A stretch of DNA of 64,000 bases, from contig OX595986.1 in NCBI GenBank assembly GCA_951394045.1, positions 1,054,001-1,118,000 on the forward strand. The letters are read 5' to 3'. The first letter of the stretch is position 1. Each line of letters starts with the position of its first letter. This document shows positions 21,226 through 31,900 of this stretch, one piece after another. A program made the position numbers and the translations under genes. The stretch is from Nitzschia sp. DOCU1 (Eukaryota > Bacillariophyta > Bacillariophyceae > Bacillariales > Bacillariaceae). The notes below the pieces were generated by a model, which did no database searches, was not told the DNA's origin, and worked only from the letters and a program-made list of their open reading frames with translations.

Positions 21226-21822
21226 CGGATCGCACCTTGTGGATGAGACTTACGGCCCATGACGTGATTTCGTTGCGGGGCCTCCAAATGTTTGTCGGAA
21301 CGTCTTAGACAGCCATAATGTCGAAATATTTCCTTCAATGATTTCTTTCTATTCACTCGAGTATGATGAACGGAACGGGCGGCAATGACAGTCGGGCCTC
21401 GCAATGCCATCAAGTAGTTGCGACCCTGGACTCGCATCTTCGTTCTCATGGTGCTATCGAGACATGGTGCGTGACATGGGTGCGCGGCGCTGCAAAGATC
21501 TCTCGTGCCAAAAGCCGCATCCCGCCTCGAATGTGGGCTCAAATGAGTCGACGAATGTCTTGATTATTCTTCTTCTTCCTTCCTTCCTCCTTCACACGAT
21601 GACGAGAGGACGATGCTGGTCTTGCCAAATTTTCATTTCCACCGTTCAAGCATATTGCAAGCAGCAAGCCAAGTCTTGAGCATTCAAACCACCTTTCGTC
21701 TGATCAGAAGAATGGCATCTATGCCTGTACCTGCAGTGCCTTTTTAAAAAAGTGCCCAGGGCAGGTTACCAAGATTTTGCTGCACTTCTTGGAAGCGGAG
21801 GATTACTATTGTCATTCTCAAG
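21226..21822. other. Divergent promoter region between two GT8 genes
   Basis: About 600 bp between outward-facing start codons. No gene or conserved motif was recognised. Confidence 0.45.
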
Positions 21823-23380
21823 ATGACACTTCAGCTAGCATCCTCGCGTCACCGCCGTGCGGCACAAAATCGAACGGACCTACGCCAGAGAATTCGTTAT
21901 GTTATCATTTTGGCACTCCTCATCTTCATTATGCAAACGAGAAGCATCGTCAATCTTATGAAAATCGACGATGGGAATATTGGTGTATCTCTCGAATCGG
22001 ACCTACTTTCCCATACTGCACCCAGTGTGTGGGATGCAGCCAGAAAGAATGAAACATTGACGGCTAATTCTCAAGGAAGAACCCCACCAGGGCGACCGGT
22101 TTCGTCGTCTACCTCCGACGGTGTAGTATCCCGGAAATGGGCGTACGCGTTCCTCCTAGGTGGCTGCAACCCAGACGAGCCAGAATATCGGGGGTTCCTC
22201 ATCAATGTTATGATGGTATCATGGCGGCTACGGAAGATGGGTACTAGAGCTGATGTGGTACTCTTTCTCCAAATGTCACACAAGTCGTTTCATCGGAGAC
22301 TGCCTGCATGGGAGGAACAGCTGATGAAGACCTTGAATATCAAGTTCAGATATATTCCTCCATTCGTTTCGGAAATTCATGAAATGTTTTACGCCCTGAT
22401 GATGGAAAAGTTTCGAATATTGCAGTTAGCAGGTGAATACTCACGAGTATTGTTTATGGATTCTGATCAATGGCCCCTTTGTCCCTTGGATTACGTGTTT
22501 GAATTGTCAGATCCGCCGCCAGGGAAAGCTCCGCGGCTAAAGGAGAACATGTTGATGGCTTGGAAGCTCGAACCCTGCAACGGAGGATTCTTCATGTTTG
22601 CTCCAAAGCCAGGCGACTTTGAACAAATCTCATCCATCATTCGTCGTCGGGAGGAAGAAGTACTCACAATGCCGTATCCGTATTGGAACCACACTATCGG
22701 ATGGGGTCACATCTTTAGCGAAAGCGATAGGTGGAGGTCGGCCTACCCCTTGCCGCCTGAGAAGACGCTTGAGTGGACCTGGCATGGAGCGTTTACGGAC
22801 CAGGGACTGATCTATTACTGGGCGAAGTACGTCAAGCAATCCGTTTCGTTGATTATCGGCCTGGAGATCGAACACTGGGGCAGCTGCAATGGCCAGGCGT
22901 GCCTCGAAAGTACGGTGCCATCCGAGCTGTCAGAATTTAATTGTTCAGGAGGGGGTCGGCAACTCGGAACCGCTCGATACCCACCTTATGGGAGCATTCT
23001 CCACATGGTTGGTACGTTGACTACCGTAGTAAACGAGATTTCGTTCCTCGATTCGTCCTTGCTCGCCGACATTTTTAATCTTGCGCGCTATGATTCTTGC
23101 TGCAGGTGGTCAAAAACCTTGGGTGCAAACCATGGAAAAATACAGGCTGTCTGCCACTACAGAATTTGCCTTTTGGTTTGATGTACTAGCCAAAATGGAG
23201 CAAGAAATTCTGGGCAATTCGACTTTAAGCGTCGAAATCCAGAAAGTGGCAGATCGAAGGAAGCCTCCAAATGTTGGTGCGTTCCCCGTATACAATCAGA
23301 TGTTCCTTCATATAAAGGACAAGGCGAAACGCAACTGGAATCCGTACGAGACATATGACGATATCGACGGGAAATTTTAA
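21823..23380 (+). CDS. GT8 glycosyltransferase paralogue, type II membrane protein
   Basis: There are two exons, 21823-23011 and 23106-23380, with a 94-nt phase-1 intron and about 487 residues. The start MTLQLASS matches its paralogues. A hydrophobic anchor (YVIILALLIFIMQ) lies near residues 26-38. The catalytic domain has KWAYAFLLGGCNPDEPEYRG, a DxD as FMDSDQWP, NGGFFMFAPKPGDF, and the C-terminal motif split by the intron (HMVG|GQKPW). Intron retention would lead to a nonsense frame here, unlike in the 19681 and 23865 genes. Confidence 0.87.
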
Positions 23381-23864
23381 AGAGTCGCATTTTCATTCCG
23401 AAACATTTCCTGTTTTCGATTAAATCTGGCCCAGGAGTTTTGTAGTAGCATCGGTTTCAGAGTCAATTACCTCTCTACAGATAATACTTGGTGGGAAATG
23501 GGATTGCTACTATTAAGCTCAAGATTCGTACCAGTCCACAAAAGGATAGCAGTTCCAAGTCGAAAATCAGTCTGGTCGAATTGGTCGGTGAGATTCATTT
23601 ATTGCTACTCTACCAGCATTCGAGCAAGTCCGCTGAGAGGCGGCCTTCGCCGCCATGCCTCTCGGTCGCAACGCGCTATCATACCACCATGGCGGTCCCA
23701 CACACGCGAGTCATGATCTGTGGCGCCCATTAGAAGATAATACAGCAACGAATGAAAAGGACCATAATGCTGCATGTTCGTTGTCAGAGAGTGAGTCAAC
23801 AGAAATATATATTTCTCTGAACAAGCTAACCCCGAAAGATGGAGGGACGGCAAATTGATTTAAA
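23381..23864. other. Intergenic spacer between tandem GT8 genes
   Basis: 484 bp, presumably the 3' UTR of one gene and the promoter of the next. Nothing else was recognised. Confidence 0.45.
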
Positions 23865-25454
23865 ATGAGAGTCCACCGTCGACTCGATGGGCAACACGGA
23901 GCCGTCAATATTATTCGAAGATTGCCCGCACGAAAGTTGCAGTGGATGATCAATTGCTTGGTCCTTTTTACCTGCTTCGCATCCTTCGTGCATCTGGATC
24001 GTATAGTCGACTCTCCGAGCACAATCTTTCATGGAGTAGACGACGCATCGTCGGCGGCATTTCCGTCGCTAAAGACTGATCGTTCGTCTGGTGTTCCTTT
24101 GCTCTGGGATGGCTCCAGGAACAATACGTCGGCAACGTCAAGAACGTCTGTCACCATGACAGGAGGGGGCACGAACAAATATGTTCAGCCACAGAAGTCG
24201 TACGCTTCGCCGTCGCACAGAACTGTTAGTCGAAAATGGGCGTATGCTTTTCTCTTGGGGGGCTGCGACCCCGAAGTACCTGAATACCGAGGTTTCCTAT
24301 ACAATATTTTGATGGTCACCCGACGACTGCGAAGGTTGGGCAGTCAGGCCGATATGGTGCTTCTAGTTCAAATGTCGATTACAACCAAGGATCTAACACT
24401 GCCTGCTCAAGAGGAACAGATGCTAAAGGATCTGAATATCAAGGTTAGGTACCTTCCGACAATCGAATCGAGCGTGGGTGAGAGTTTCTATTCCCTCATG
24501 ATGGAAAAATTTCGCATCTTGGAGTTTGCGGGAGAGTATTCTAGGGTATTGTTTTTGGATTCCGATCAGTGGCCCCTATGTGGTCTGGACTTTTTGTTTG
24601 AGCTGTCCGACCCGCCACCAGGAGTCACTCCCAAGTTGAAGGAGAACATGCTACTAGCGTGGAAAATTGAGCCCTGTAATGGTGGCTTCTTCATGTTCAC
24701 TCCAAAGCATGGTGACTTTGAGCAAATCTCGTCTATCATTCGCCGCCGCGAAGAAGAAGCCCTCCAGATGAGCTTCCCGCATTGGAATCAAACAATTGGT
24801 TGGGGACACATCTTTGACGAAAATGACCTCTGGAAACCAGTCTCCTCGAGCGTCTCTGAAGAGAGGAAACGTCTTTGGGGCTGGCATGGAGCCTACACGG
24901 ACCAGGGTCTGATCTACTATTGGGCAAAGTATGTCAAACAGTCAGTATCTATCATCATCAACGACTTTGTAGAACATTGGGGAAGCTGTGATGGCCACGC
25001 GTGCCTAGAAAGTAACGTGCCATCAGAGTTTGGAAGTTACAAGTGTGCGGGTGGATCGAGACAACCTGGGACGCCTTCGGTTCCTCCTTATTCAAGCATC
25101 TTTCACATGTCTGGTACGTCGGGCCTTTGTTTTGCTTCTCCGATAAGTGTGAAGATCAATAGGCTCACTTTCTTACTTTCATTTGTCATGTCAGGTGCCA
25201 AGAAGCCCTGGTGTCGATACGAGCGCAACACTTCTATTACAGACGACTGGTTCAAGGAGTTGAGTGAGATGGAGAAGGAACTATTCGGCAACGATTCCTT
25301 GAGCAAAGAAATTCAAAAAGTGAGGGAGCGAAAGAGAAACCCACCGGTTGGTGCGTTCCCACATGAAACTCAAATGTACCAGCACATCAAACGCAAGGCC
25401 CATAGAAATTGGAACCCGTATGAGACGGCGGAAGAACGCATGGATAAGTTTTAA
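23865..25454 (+). CDS. GT8 glycosyltransferase paralogue, type II membrane protein
   Basis: There are two exons, 23865-25113 and 25195-25454. The 81-nt intron (GTACGT...GTCAG, phase 1) is divisible by three and stop-free. Spliced length is about 502 residues. The N-terminal anchor is MINCLVLFTCFASFVHL. Catalytic signatures are KWAYAFLLGGCDPEVPEYRG, FLDSDQWPLCGLD, NGGFFMFTPKHGDF and HMSG|AKKPW across the splice. It is the most divergent of the five in the stem region and ends the cluster. Confidence 0.87.
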   Translation: MRVHRRLDGQHGAVNIIRRLPARKLQWMINCLVLFTCFASFVHLDRIVDSPSTIFHGVDDASSAAFPSLKTDRSSGVPLLWDGSRNNTSATSRTSVTMTGGGTNKYVQPQKSYASPSHRTVSRKWAYAFLLGGCDPEVPEYRGFLYNILMVTRRLRRLGSQADMVLLVQMSITTKDLTLPAQEEQMLKDLNIKVRYLPTIESSVGESFYSLMMEKFRILEFAGEYSRVLFLDSDQWPLCGLDFLFELSDPPPGVTPKLKENMLLAWKIEPCNGGFFMFTPKHGDFEQISSIIRRREEEALQMSFPHWNQTIGWGHIFDENDLWKPVSSSVSEERKRLWGWHGAYTDQGLIYYWAKYVKQSVSIIINDFVEHWGSCDGHACLESNVPSEFGSYKCAGGSRQPGTPSVPPYSSIFHMSGTSGLCFASPISVKINRLTFLLSFVMSGAKKPWCRYERNTSITDDWFKELSEMEKELFGNDSLSKEIQKVRERKRNPPVGAFPHETQMYQHIKRKAHRNWNPYETAEERMDKF

Positions 25455-26080
25455 ATCATTGATTGACACTCCATTGCTGAACCTTGGTGCCAAAGTGCAC
25501 TACCATGATTTTCGACTCCTAAAGACAAGTTTTTGGTAGCTGCTGCTTAACACCGTCTGTAGACAACTCTTGTCTCTGCCATCGCGAGACATAAATGAAT
25601 GTAGGGATACATCGGGGTAGGACGACTGAGAAATGGATCTTCACTTATGTCCAGTTTTATACTCTACTGGCACTGTAAGACTGGCGAATATCGCTTCGGC
25701 GAGAGAAGAAATCAGTCTTCTTTGGTTGCCAAGGCAGTTACTAGCTGGATAGTGCGGACTATTGATGCGCTGCTTCAGCAATGATGGCACTACGGTATTC
25801 CTATCGAAGAAGAACGATCAAGCAAGGGAGGAGATCAGAGAAGTCAAATCAGTCGTTACGTAGTCTGTCCTTCCTACCGGGTTTCAGTTCTCATTAGTGT
25901 CCATCACGCTCGAAAAAGTCGACAACCACCCAAATATTTTGACGATGGCTTCATTTTTACTTGTTCGAACTCTCATTTGTCATCACTGTCTTCTATCGAT
26001 TGACGATAATCACTCGGCACTAACCTTCTCGAAACGCCAGCTGATCTTATTGCGCTCGAAGTCTTGTGTAAAGTGAAAAA
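25455..26080. other. Intergenic region
   Basis: 626 bp between the last GT8 gene and the TrhO-like gene. No gene, RNA or repeat was recognised. Confidence 0.45.
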
Positions 26081-27091
26081 ATGGCTGCAATCGTCAACGG
26101 CGAAACCAAAGAACAAAAGTCCGCGCCACACCGAGTGTTGGCACTCTACAAGTTCGTCGAACACAGAATCCCACAAGAATCTTTGAAAGCCTTGCAAGCG
26201 GAATTGAACGATCAGTGTCAAAAGAATCATGCCAAGGGGACTTTGTTGTTGGCAGAAGAAGGGATCAATGGCACGATTTGTTATCCATTTCCCGACGATG
26301 GATCGGATGAGGATCCAATGCTTCACTACCTAGAGTCAAAGTTCGGCAATGACCTTCGGAAACGAATTTCGAAAGCAAATTTCAACGTATTTCCACGAAT
26401 GAAAGTGAAAATAAAGTCCGAGATTGTCACTTTGCATCAAAAGGACTGCCATCCAACGGAAAGTAAGGGCGTCTACGTCAAGCCGAAAGAATGGAACAAG
26501 TTGTTGACCGATCCCGATTGTTTGGTGGTGGATACGCGGAATGAATACGAAGTTCACGTCGGAACGTTTCGGAATGCCATCAATCCGCATACTCAAAATT
26601 TTGTAGAATTTCCAGAGTGGATGGAACAACATGTCGCTGGCGACAAGGCTCCCAAAAAGATTGCCATGTTCTGCACTGGTGGCATTCGGTGTGAAAAGGC
26701 GACAAATGCGTGTCAGAAACTGGTACCCAAAGACGTACCGGTGTATCATTTGGAGGGTGGTATCCTGGCATATTTGGATGAAGTCAAACCGGAGGAATCC
26801 TTATTTGACGGTGAGTGCTACGTGTTTGACCAACGAGTGGCCGTGACGTACGGGAATCAACCCTCGAACAAGTTTACGGACAGCTGTAAGGCCTGCCGGC
26901 ATCCGCTTTCAAAGGAGGAAATGGAAGCCGAGGGATATGCGGAGGGAATCTCGTGTCCTTGGTGTGTCGAGAAACTGAACGAGAAGCAAAAGGAGCGATT
27001 TGCGTCGAGGCAGCGGCAGGTGGAACTTGCTCGGGAACGGGGCGTCGAAGAATTCTTTGATCCGGAACAAATGAGGAAAAAGAGATCATAA
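26081..27091 (+). CDS. trhO: Rhodanese-domain tRNA uridine hydroxylase (TrhO/YceA-like)
   Basis: Single exon, 336 residues. TrhO enzymes hydroxylate uridine-34 of tRNA as the first step toward 5-carboxymethoxyuridine in bacteria. The family architecture is complete. The N-terminal acylphosphatase-like domain has the signature KGTLLLAEEGINGTI. The central rhodanese domain contains LVVDTRNEYEVHVGTF and the active-site loop MFCTGGIRCEKAT (catalytic Cys198). Next comes HLEGGILAYLDEV, and the C-terminal zinc-type tail has CKACRHPL and CPWC. Length is close to bacterial members. There is no targeting peptide, so a cytosolic location is likely. A eukaryotic copy of this bacterial family suggests an old transfer or endosymbiotic origin (inference). 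Confidence 0.92.
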   Translation: MAAIVNGETKEQKSAPHRVLALYKFVEHRIPQESLKALQAELNDQCQKNHAKGTLLLAEEGINGTICYPFPDDGSDEDPMLHYLESKFGNDLRKRISKANFNVFPRMKVKIKSEIVTLHQKDCHPTESKGVYVKPKEWNKLLTDPDCLVVDTRNEYEVHVGTFRNAINPHTQNFVEFPEWMEQHVAGDKAPKKIAMFCTGGIRCEKATNACQKLVPKDVPVYHLEGGILAYLDEVKPEESLFDGECYVFDQRVAVTYGNQPSNKFTDSCKACRHPLSKEEMEAEGYAEGISCPWCVEKLNEKQKERFASRQRQVELARERGVEEFFDPEQMRKKRS

Positions 27092-27340
27092 ACAAATTAC
27101 TAATCCAAAAGTAGCAATGAATTGGCTTGTTTTCAACATTGCACAAGCTGCCGCGTAGTAATGGATGCGACATGACACTCGTCTCAATACCCCCGGAACG
27201 ACAAAGACTATGTACAGTCCGCCTTGGCAACTCAGAGCTCACTACTGCTGCCGATCATACTATAGGGTGGCAACAAAACCCGAATGGTCATGTGAAAGGA
27301 TACACTATTAATAGGAATCGGAATATAGATATTCTAAAAA

Positions 27341-28376
27341 TCAACCCCCCTCCTCAGCGTTGTTGTCTAGGGGGTTCAGATCGGGCATTTCAAAGGAGGG
27401 AAGATTTTGGGTGAGTCGATCCGCCCATTCCTGGGGAGGAAAGGCAGAGTAACGATAGGAGGACGACATGAAAGATTTTCCCGCTGAATCGGTCCCCGTC
27501 CACACTACATAAAGGAGCAAATCGCACGTTGCCCCGGATTCGACGCATTGTTTCGGCGAAAAATAGCATCCGTCCACGGGTTGTCCACATCGGCTTTCGC
27601 TACAAGCGATTCCAGCAAAATCAAAAGTATTTAGGTCTGCTTCATTGTTGCCACAGAATATGCTAGCGTCGTCCCAAGCGATTCCTTGGACATCCCCTTC
27701 CTTGACATCAATGATTGCGGTCAAAAAGGGATAGACCTTTTCAAACCCATCGAAATAACGCTTTTGAAAGGACAACCTGTGATCAAAGTAGGAGATGAAT
27801 TTGTTGAGAAGCACAAGCGACGAACTGTGGGAGCTTCATCTGCTAAATGACCGACTTACGCTGTTTGAGACGCAACATGAACCGTAATGTTTTTTCCGAG
27901 GTAAATCTGGGCAACCGCAGGCATGCTTGATTCGGGGGTGATATCTTGATCCAGCACAAGTTCTTTAAAAGCTGTGAAACACCAGTGATGGTTGTGAGAA
28001 TATCATTTCTTTCTTTCCGTATCACCCACTCACCCCCGCTCTGCTGCCTTCCATACTTACAATTTGGCACCAAGAATCGCGAATATTGATCGGCAATAGG
28101 GGCAAAGTTGACTCGCATATACTGCCGTTGCAAAGACCAGTCAGCTCCATCTGCAATATGCAAGCAAATTGTAGTTGGCTTGCCGATTGTGACTTTCTGC
28201 TTGCCAGTGGTATAATCATAGCAGCCTTGCCATCCAGTTGCGGTGGGGGGAGAGGTTACTACATCTCCGGGTGTGTCGGTGGGAGCCGCTGTATCCTGCG
28301 CCGAGACTCCGACGGACCACGAACATAGCAGAGACGCCCACACGAGACTTCGAGATCCAAACAACAAAGACTTCAT
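27341..28376 (-). CDS. Secreted protein of unknown function, three exons
   Basis: The exons are 28376-28061, 27971-27860 and 27776-27341. The introns of 89 and 83 nt both begin GTAAGT (phases 1 and 2), and the product has about 287 residues. The start MKSLLFGSRSLVWASLLCSWSVGVSA is a clear signal peptide, followed by a Thr/Pro-rich linker (TAAPTDTPGDVV). The mature part contains scattered cysteines (GWQGCYDYTTGKQ, IFCGNNE, ACSESRCGQPVDGCYF, ATCDLLLYVVW), suggesting a disulfide-stabilised extracellular or vesicular domain. Without splicing the reading frame ends shortly after each exon, so the three-exon model rests on the splice sites and frame continuity. I do not recognise the family. It is divergent from the ERO1-fumarate reductase gene. 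Confidence 0.75.
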
Positions 28377-28948
28377 GGTAACAATCAGGCGGCGAGAGAT
28401 GTGTTTGTTTGCAAGATCGATCCACTAACCAAGCTCGAAAGATCCCTCGATGGGATGGGGTTAGACCATGGCGCCGCCCCACGGTTTCGTCGTTGGGGGG
28501 CGTTGGAGCCGCCAAAGTGTCTTTTCGGTCTTTTGCCCCGCTGGATCCCCCGGGAGCCGGGATGCTTATCTCTATAGTTAAGCTACGTACATACTTATCG
28601 GTAAACCTACATCACTCCGAAATGCGAAGGTGCTTGACACGTGGCAATGGAGATCCATCGAAACACGGACCCACGCTACACGGGACTTGAGCGCAGAAAG
28701 TCACGCCAAAAGGTCAAAGCCGATGGTCTTGTTCCCACGAGCAAACGGTCTCGAAACTCTTCGAAGGGGAAAGATGCTACTAAAAGTCTTCATAATATTT
28801 CGACTTTTGACTTTGGTCTCCACAAGGACTAACTACATTACATACCCAGATCTCTGCTCAAGCCGCTCTTAGCCTGCTTTATCGTTGCAATATCTGAAAC
28901 TCTTCTCATTCGGCCACTATAACTTTCTGCGAATTTCGTCTGCCAAGG
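28377..28948. other. Divergent intergenic region
   Basis: 572 bp between the secreted-protein gene (-) and the ERO1 fusion gene (+). No coding frame of quality. Presumed promoters. Confidence 0.45.
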
Positions 28949-31900
28949 ATGCGGGGAGTGGTCGCGTATCAGTTATCCAGCCTGCTGCTGTTGCTTCTCC
29001 CTCCAATATCAGCGCAGATAGTAGTAGACTCTATCATTCCTCCTGTTGTTTCCCGTGTCTTATCTGAATTCTTGCCTACGGGCGACATTGGTGATACGCA
29101 ATGCAATATTGAAGATTTGGAACGTGCCAATGACTCTCAGTTGCATGCGATTTTTCAGGAAATCCAACATACTCATTTCTTTCGATCCTTTGTGGTGGAT
29201 TTGGAGGAAAAGTGCCCCTTGCGGCATTGGAGGGCCAAATCGGCGCATGACAGTGAGCTCGAGGAAGAAGGAGAGGAATTCACCTGCTCTGGAGGTGCAG
29301 ATGAGCTGGACGAGGAGGCCGAGCCCCTATGCTCTGTAGATATTGGAGGGGATGCCTCAGACAACCCGTTTGGTGGGGGTGGGGGTACTGCGGAACCCTT
29401 TGGAGCAAATGTTTTGAAATCGCTGGTGGAGCACGGATTCTCGTCTCAGGGACAACAGGATACTTTTGACTGGAGTGATCAAACGGATATGATTGTTCGG
29501 GAAGATGAGACACCCTGCGATTCGGACGATGAGACTGTTTTGCCAGACACCTTTTGGATGGACATGTGCAGCAACATTCGAGCGCAAGAGAATGGAAGCA
29601 CGGCCAAGCTGGTCAATCTGGCATTGAACCCCGAACGCAACACGGGCTACAATGGGACGCATATTTGGAGGGCGATTTATGAAGAGAATTGCATCAGCAC
29701 ATCCGACGCTTGTTTAGAGGAGCGGGTTTTGTATCGACTCTTGAGTGGTTTGCATACGTCCACTACTATATCGATTGCCAAGAATTACTATCCGCCATCG
29801 AAACGCAAGGGACGCGTCGACTGGGAAGCCAATCCACGATACTTTATGGAAAAATTCCAACACCACCCCGAATACGTTAGAAATATGCACTTTGCCTACG
29901 TGGTGATGTTGCGAGCTATCAAAAAGGCCAGCGACTACCTTTACCGTTATGAGATTCAATCTGGAAATGCGGTGGAAGATAAAGCCAGTCAAGTGTTGTT
30001 GAAACGTCTGTTAGACACGAGCATTCTTCGAAGTTGCTCAAGCGTCTTTTCGGCCTTTGACGAATCGATCATGTTTCAGCAAGACAATGACTTTTCTCTC
30101 CAACATAACTTCAAGGGAGTCTTTCACAACATTTCGAGTATTCTGGACTGTGTGCAATGCCAGCAATGCAAGTTGCATGGCAAAATGGGCATGCTGGGAT
30201 ACGGGACAGCACTCAAAATCTTGTTTGTCAAGCCCGAGCTGATTGAGCTGGAACGCAACGAGGTTGTGGCTTTGATTAATACAGCGGCTCGATTATCAGA
30301 GAGTATGATCACAGTCCGGGAATTAACGCTCCAGTACTGGGCCGAGAAGCAACAAGAAGATGAGAAGGCTGCAGCTAAACTTGCTCAACCGTCGCGTCAG
30401 TCAGTGTCGTCGCCAGGTTATGAAGGAAGGGGCAGTACGTTTGGTCTTGAGAGCTTGGATATGGTGGACATGACAGTAGGCGTCATTGCTGAGCTGGGTA
30501 AAGCTGATGCGATTTCACTGGAGCGGGAGAGGGAATTGGTTGCGCTTGCGCTTAGCAAGCACCCGGAGTTATTGATTCTCGGAAAGCACTATGCCAACGA
30601 CGCTAGGCGTTTCCTGGCCATGTCTGCTTCGATAGGTACTTTGGGGGCTCGTGCCGACGAATTGCCCGATGCCATTGTCGTGGGTAGTGGCTTGGCGGGA
30701 TTGGCAGCATCACTCAATATTCTGGACCGTGGAGGTTCGGTCATCATCCTGGAAAAGGAACACTTGCTCGGTGGCAATTCCAACAAGGCCAGTTCGGGAA
30801 TCAACGGTTGCTGTCCCCACAATGATACCTACGATGACTCGTTGGATGCGTTCCGCAGCGATACCATTCGATCCGCCGGCGCGTTGGCTGACCTGGACTT
30901 GATTGAAACATTGGTCAGCAACAGTGAAAAGGCCGTTATGTGGCTGCAGCAACGAGCCAGCGTCGACTTGTCCCTCTTGGCTCAACTGGGTGGACACTCA
31001 CACAAACGAACTCATCGGCCCAACAATGGAATGGTCGGAGCTGAAATTATTTACCACATGCAGAAGGAGGTTCGCTCATACGAGAAGACGGGCAAAGTTA
31101 AGATTCTCCTTGACACCAAAGTCACAGGTTTGGTGACAGAGGAAGGGCGTGTGGTGGGCGTGACTTGTGAATCCACATTGGATGGTTCTGTTCAAGAACT
31201 TCGGGCGGACAATGTCATCTTGGCGACCGGTGGATTTGCTTCGGATCGATCGCCAGGATCGTATTTGGATAAAAATCGACCAGAGCTGATGGCCTTTCCG
31301 GCTACTGCTGGTGCCTTCTCAACTGGAGATGGTATCACATTGGCTACAGCTCTCGGTGCCGACACTCGTGACATGGACAAGGTTCAACTTCACCCCACCG
31401 GATGGGTCGATCCGACGGATCCCAGCAATCCCACCAAGATTTTGGCTGCCGAACTGATGCGAGGCGTCGGAGGTCTTCTCATCAACAAGGAAGGCAAGCG
31501 ATTCTGCAATGAGTTGGGAACTCGTTCATATGTAACAAACTCAATGCTGCAGCACAACAAGAAATTTGCCAGTACTGGGAAGTGGGATGTGAAGGATGAT
31601 GTGCCTACTTTTTATCTCGTGCTTTCCTCGTCAGCGGCCGCCGATGGCAAGAAACATGTTGATTTGTATAGCCACAAAGGTTTGTTGACAAAGGTTGAGG
31701 GCTTGGATGCCCTGGCTTCCAAAATGAACGTGAGCAAGATCGCGCTTCAAACAACACTCCAAAGCTACCAAAAGGCAGCGGGAGCCGGAAAGGACGAGTT
31801 CGGCAAGGTCTCATTCCGAGGGGCGCCCGCCAAGGACCTGACCAAGGAGACCTTCTATGTTGGAATGGTGACACCAGTCCTTCATTACTGCATGGGTGGC

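Noticed and set aside
21804..22052. Short frame overlapping the start of the GT8 gene at 21823
   Set aside because: It is a frame shadow of exon 1 with no domain content.
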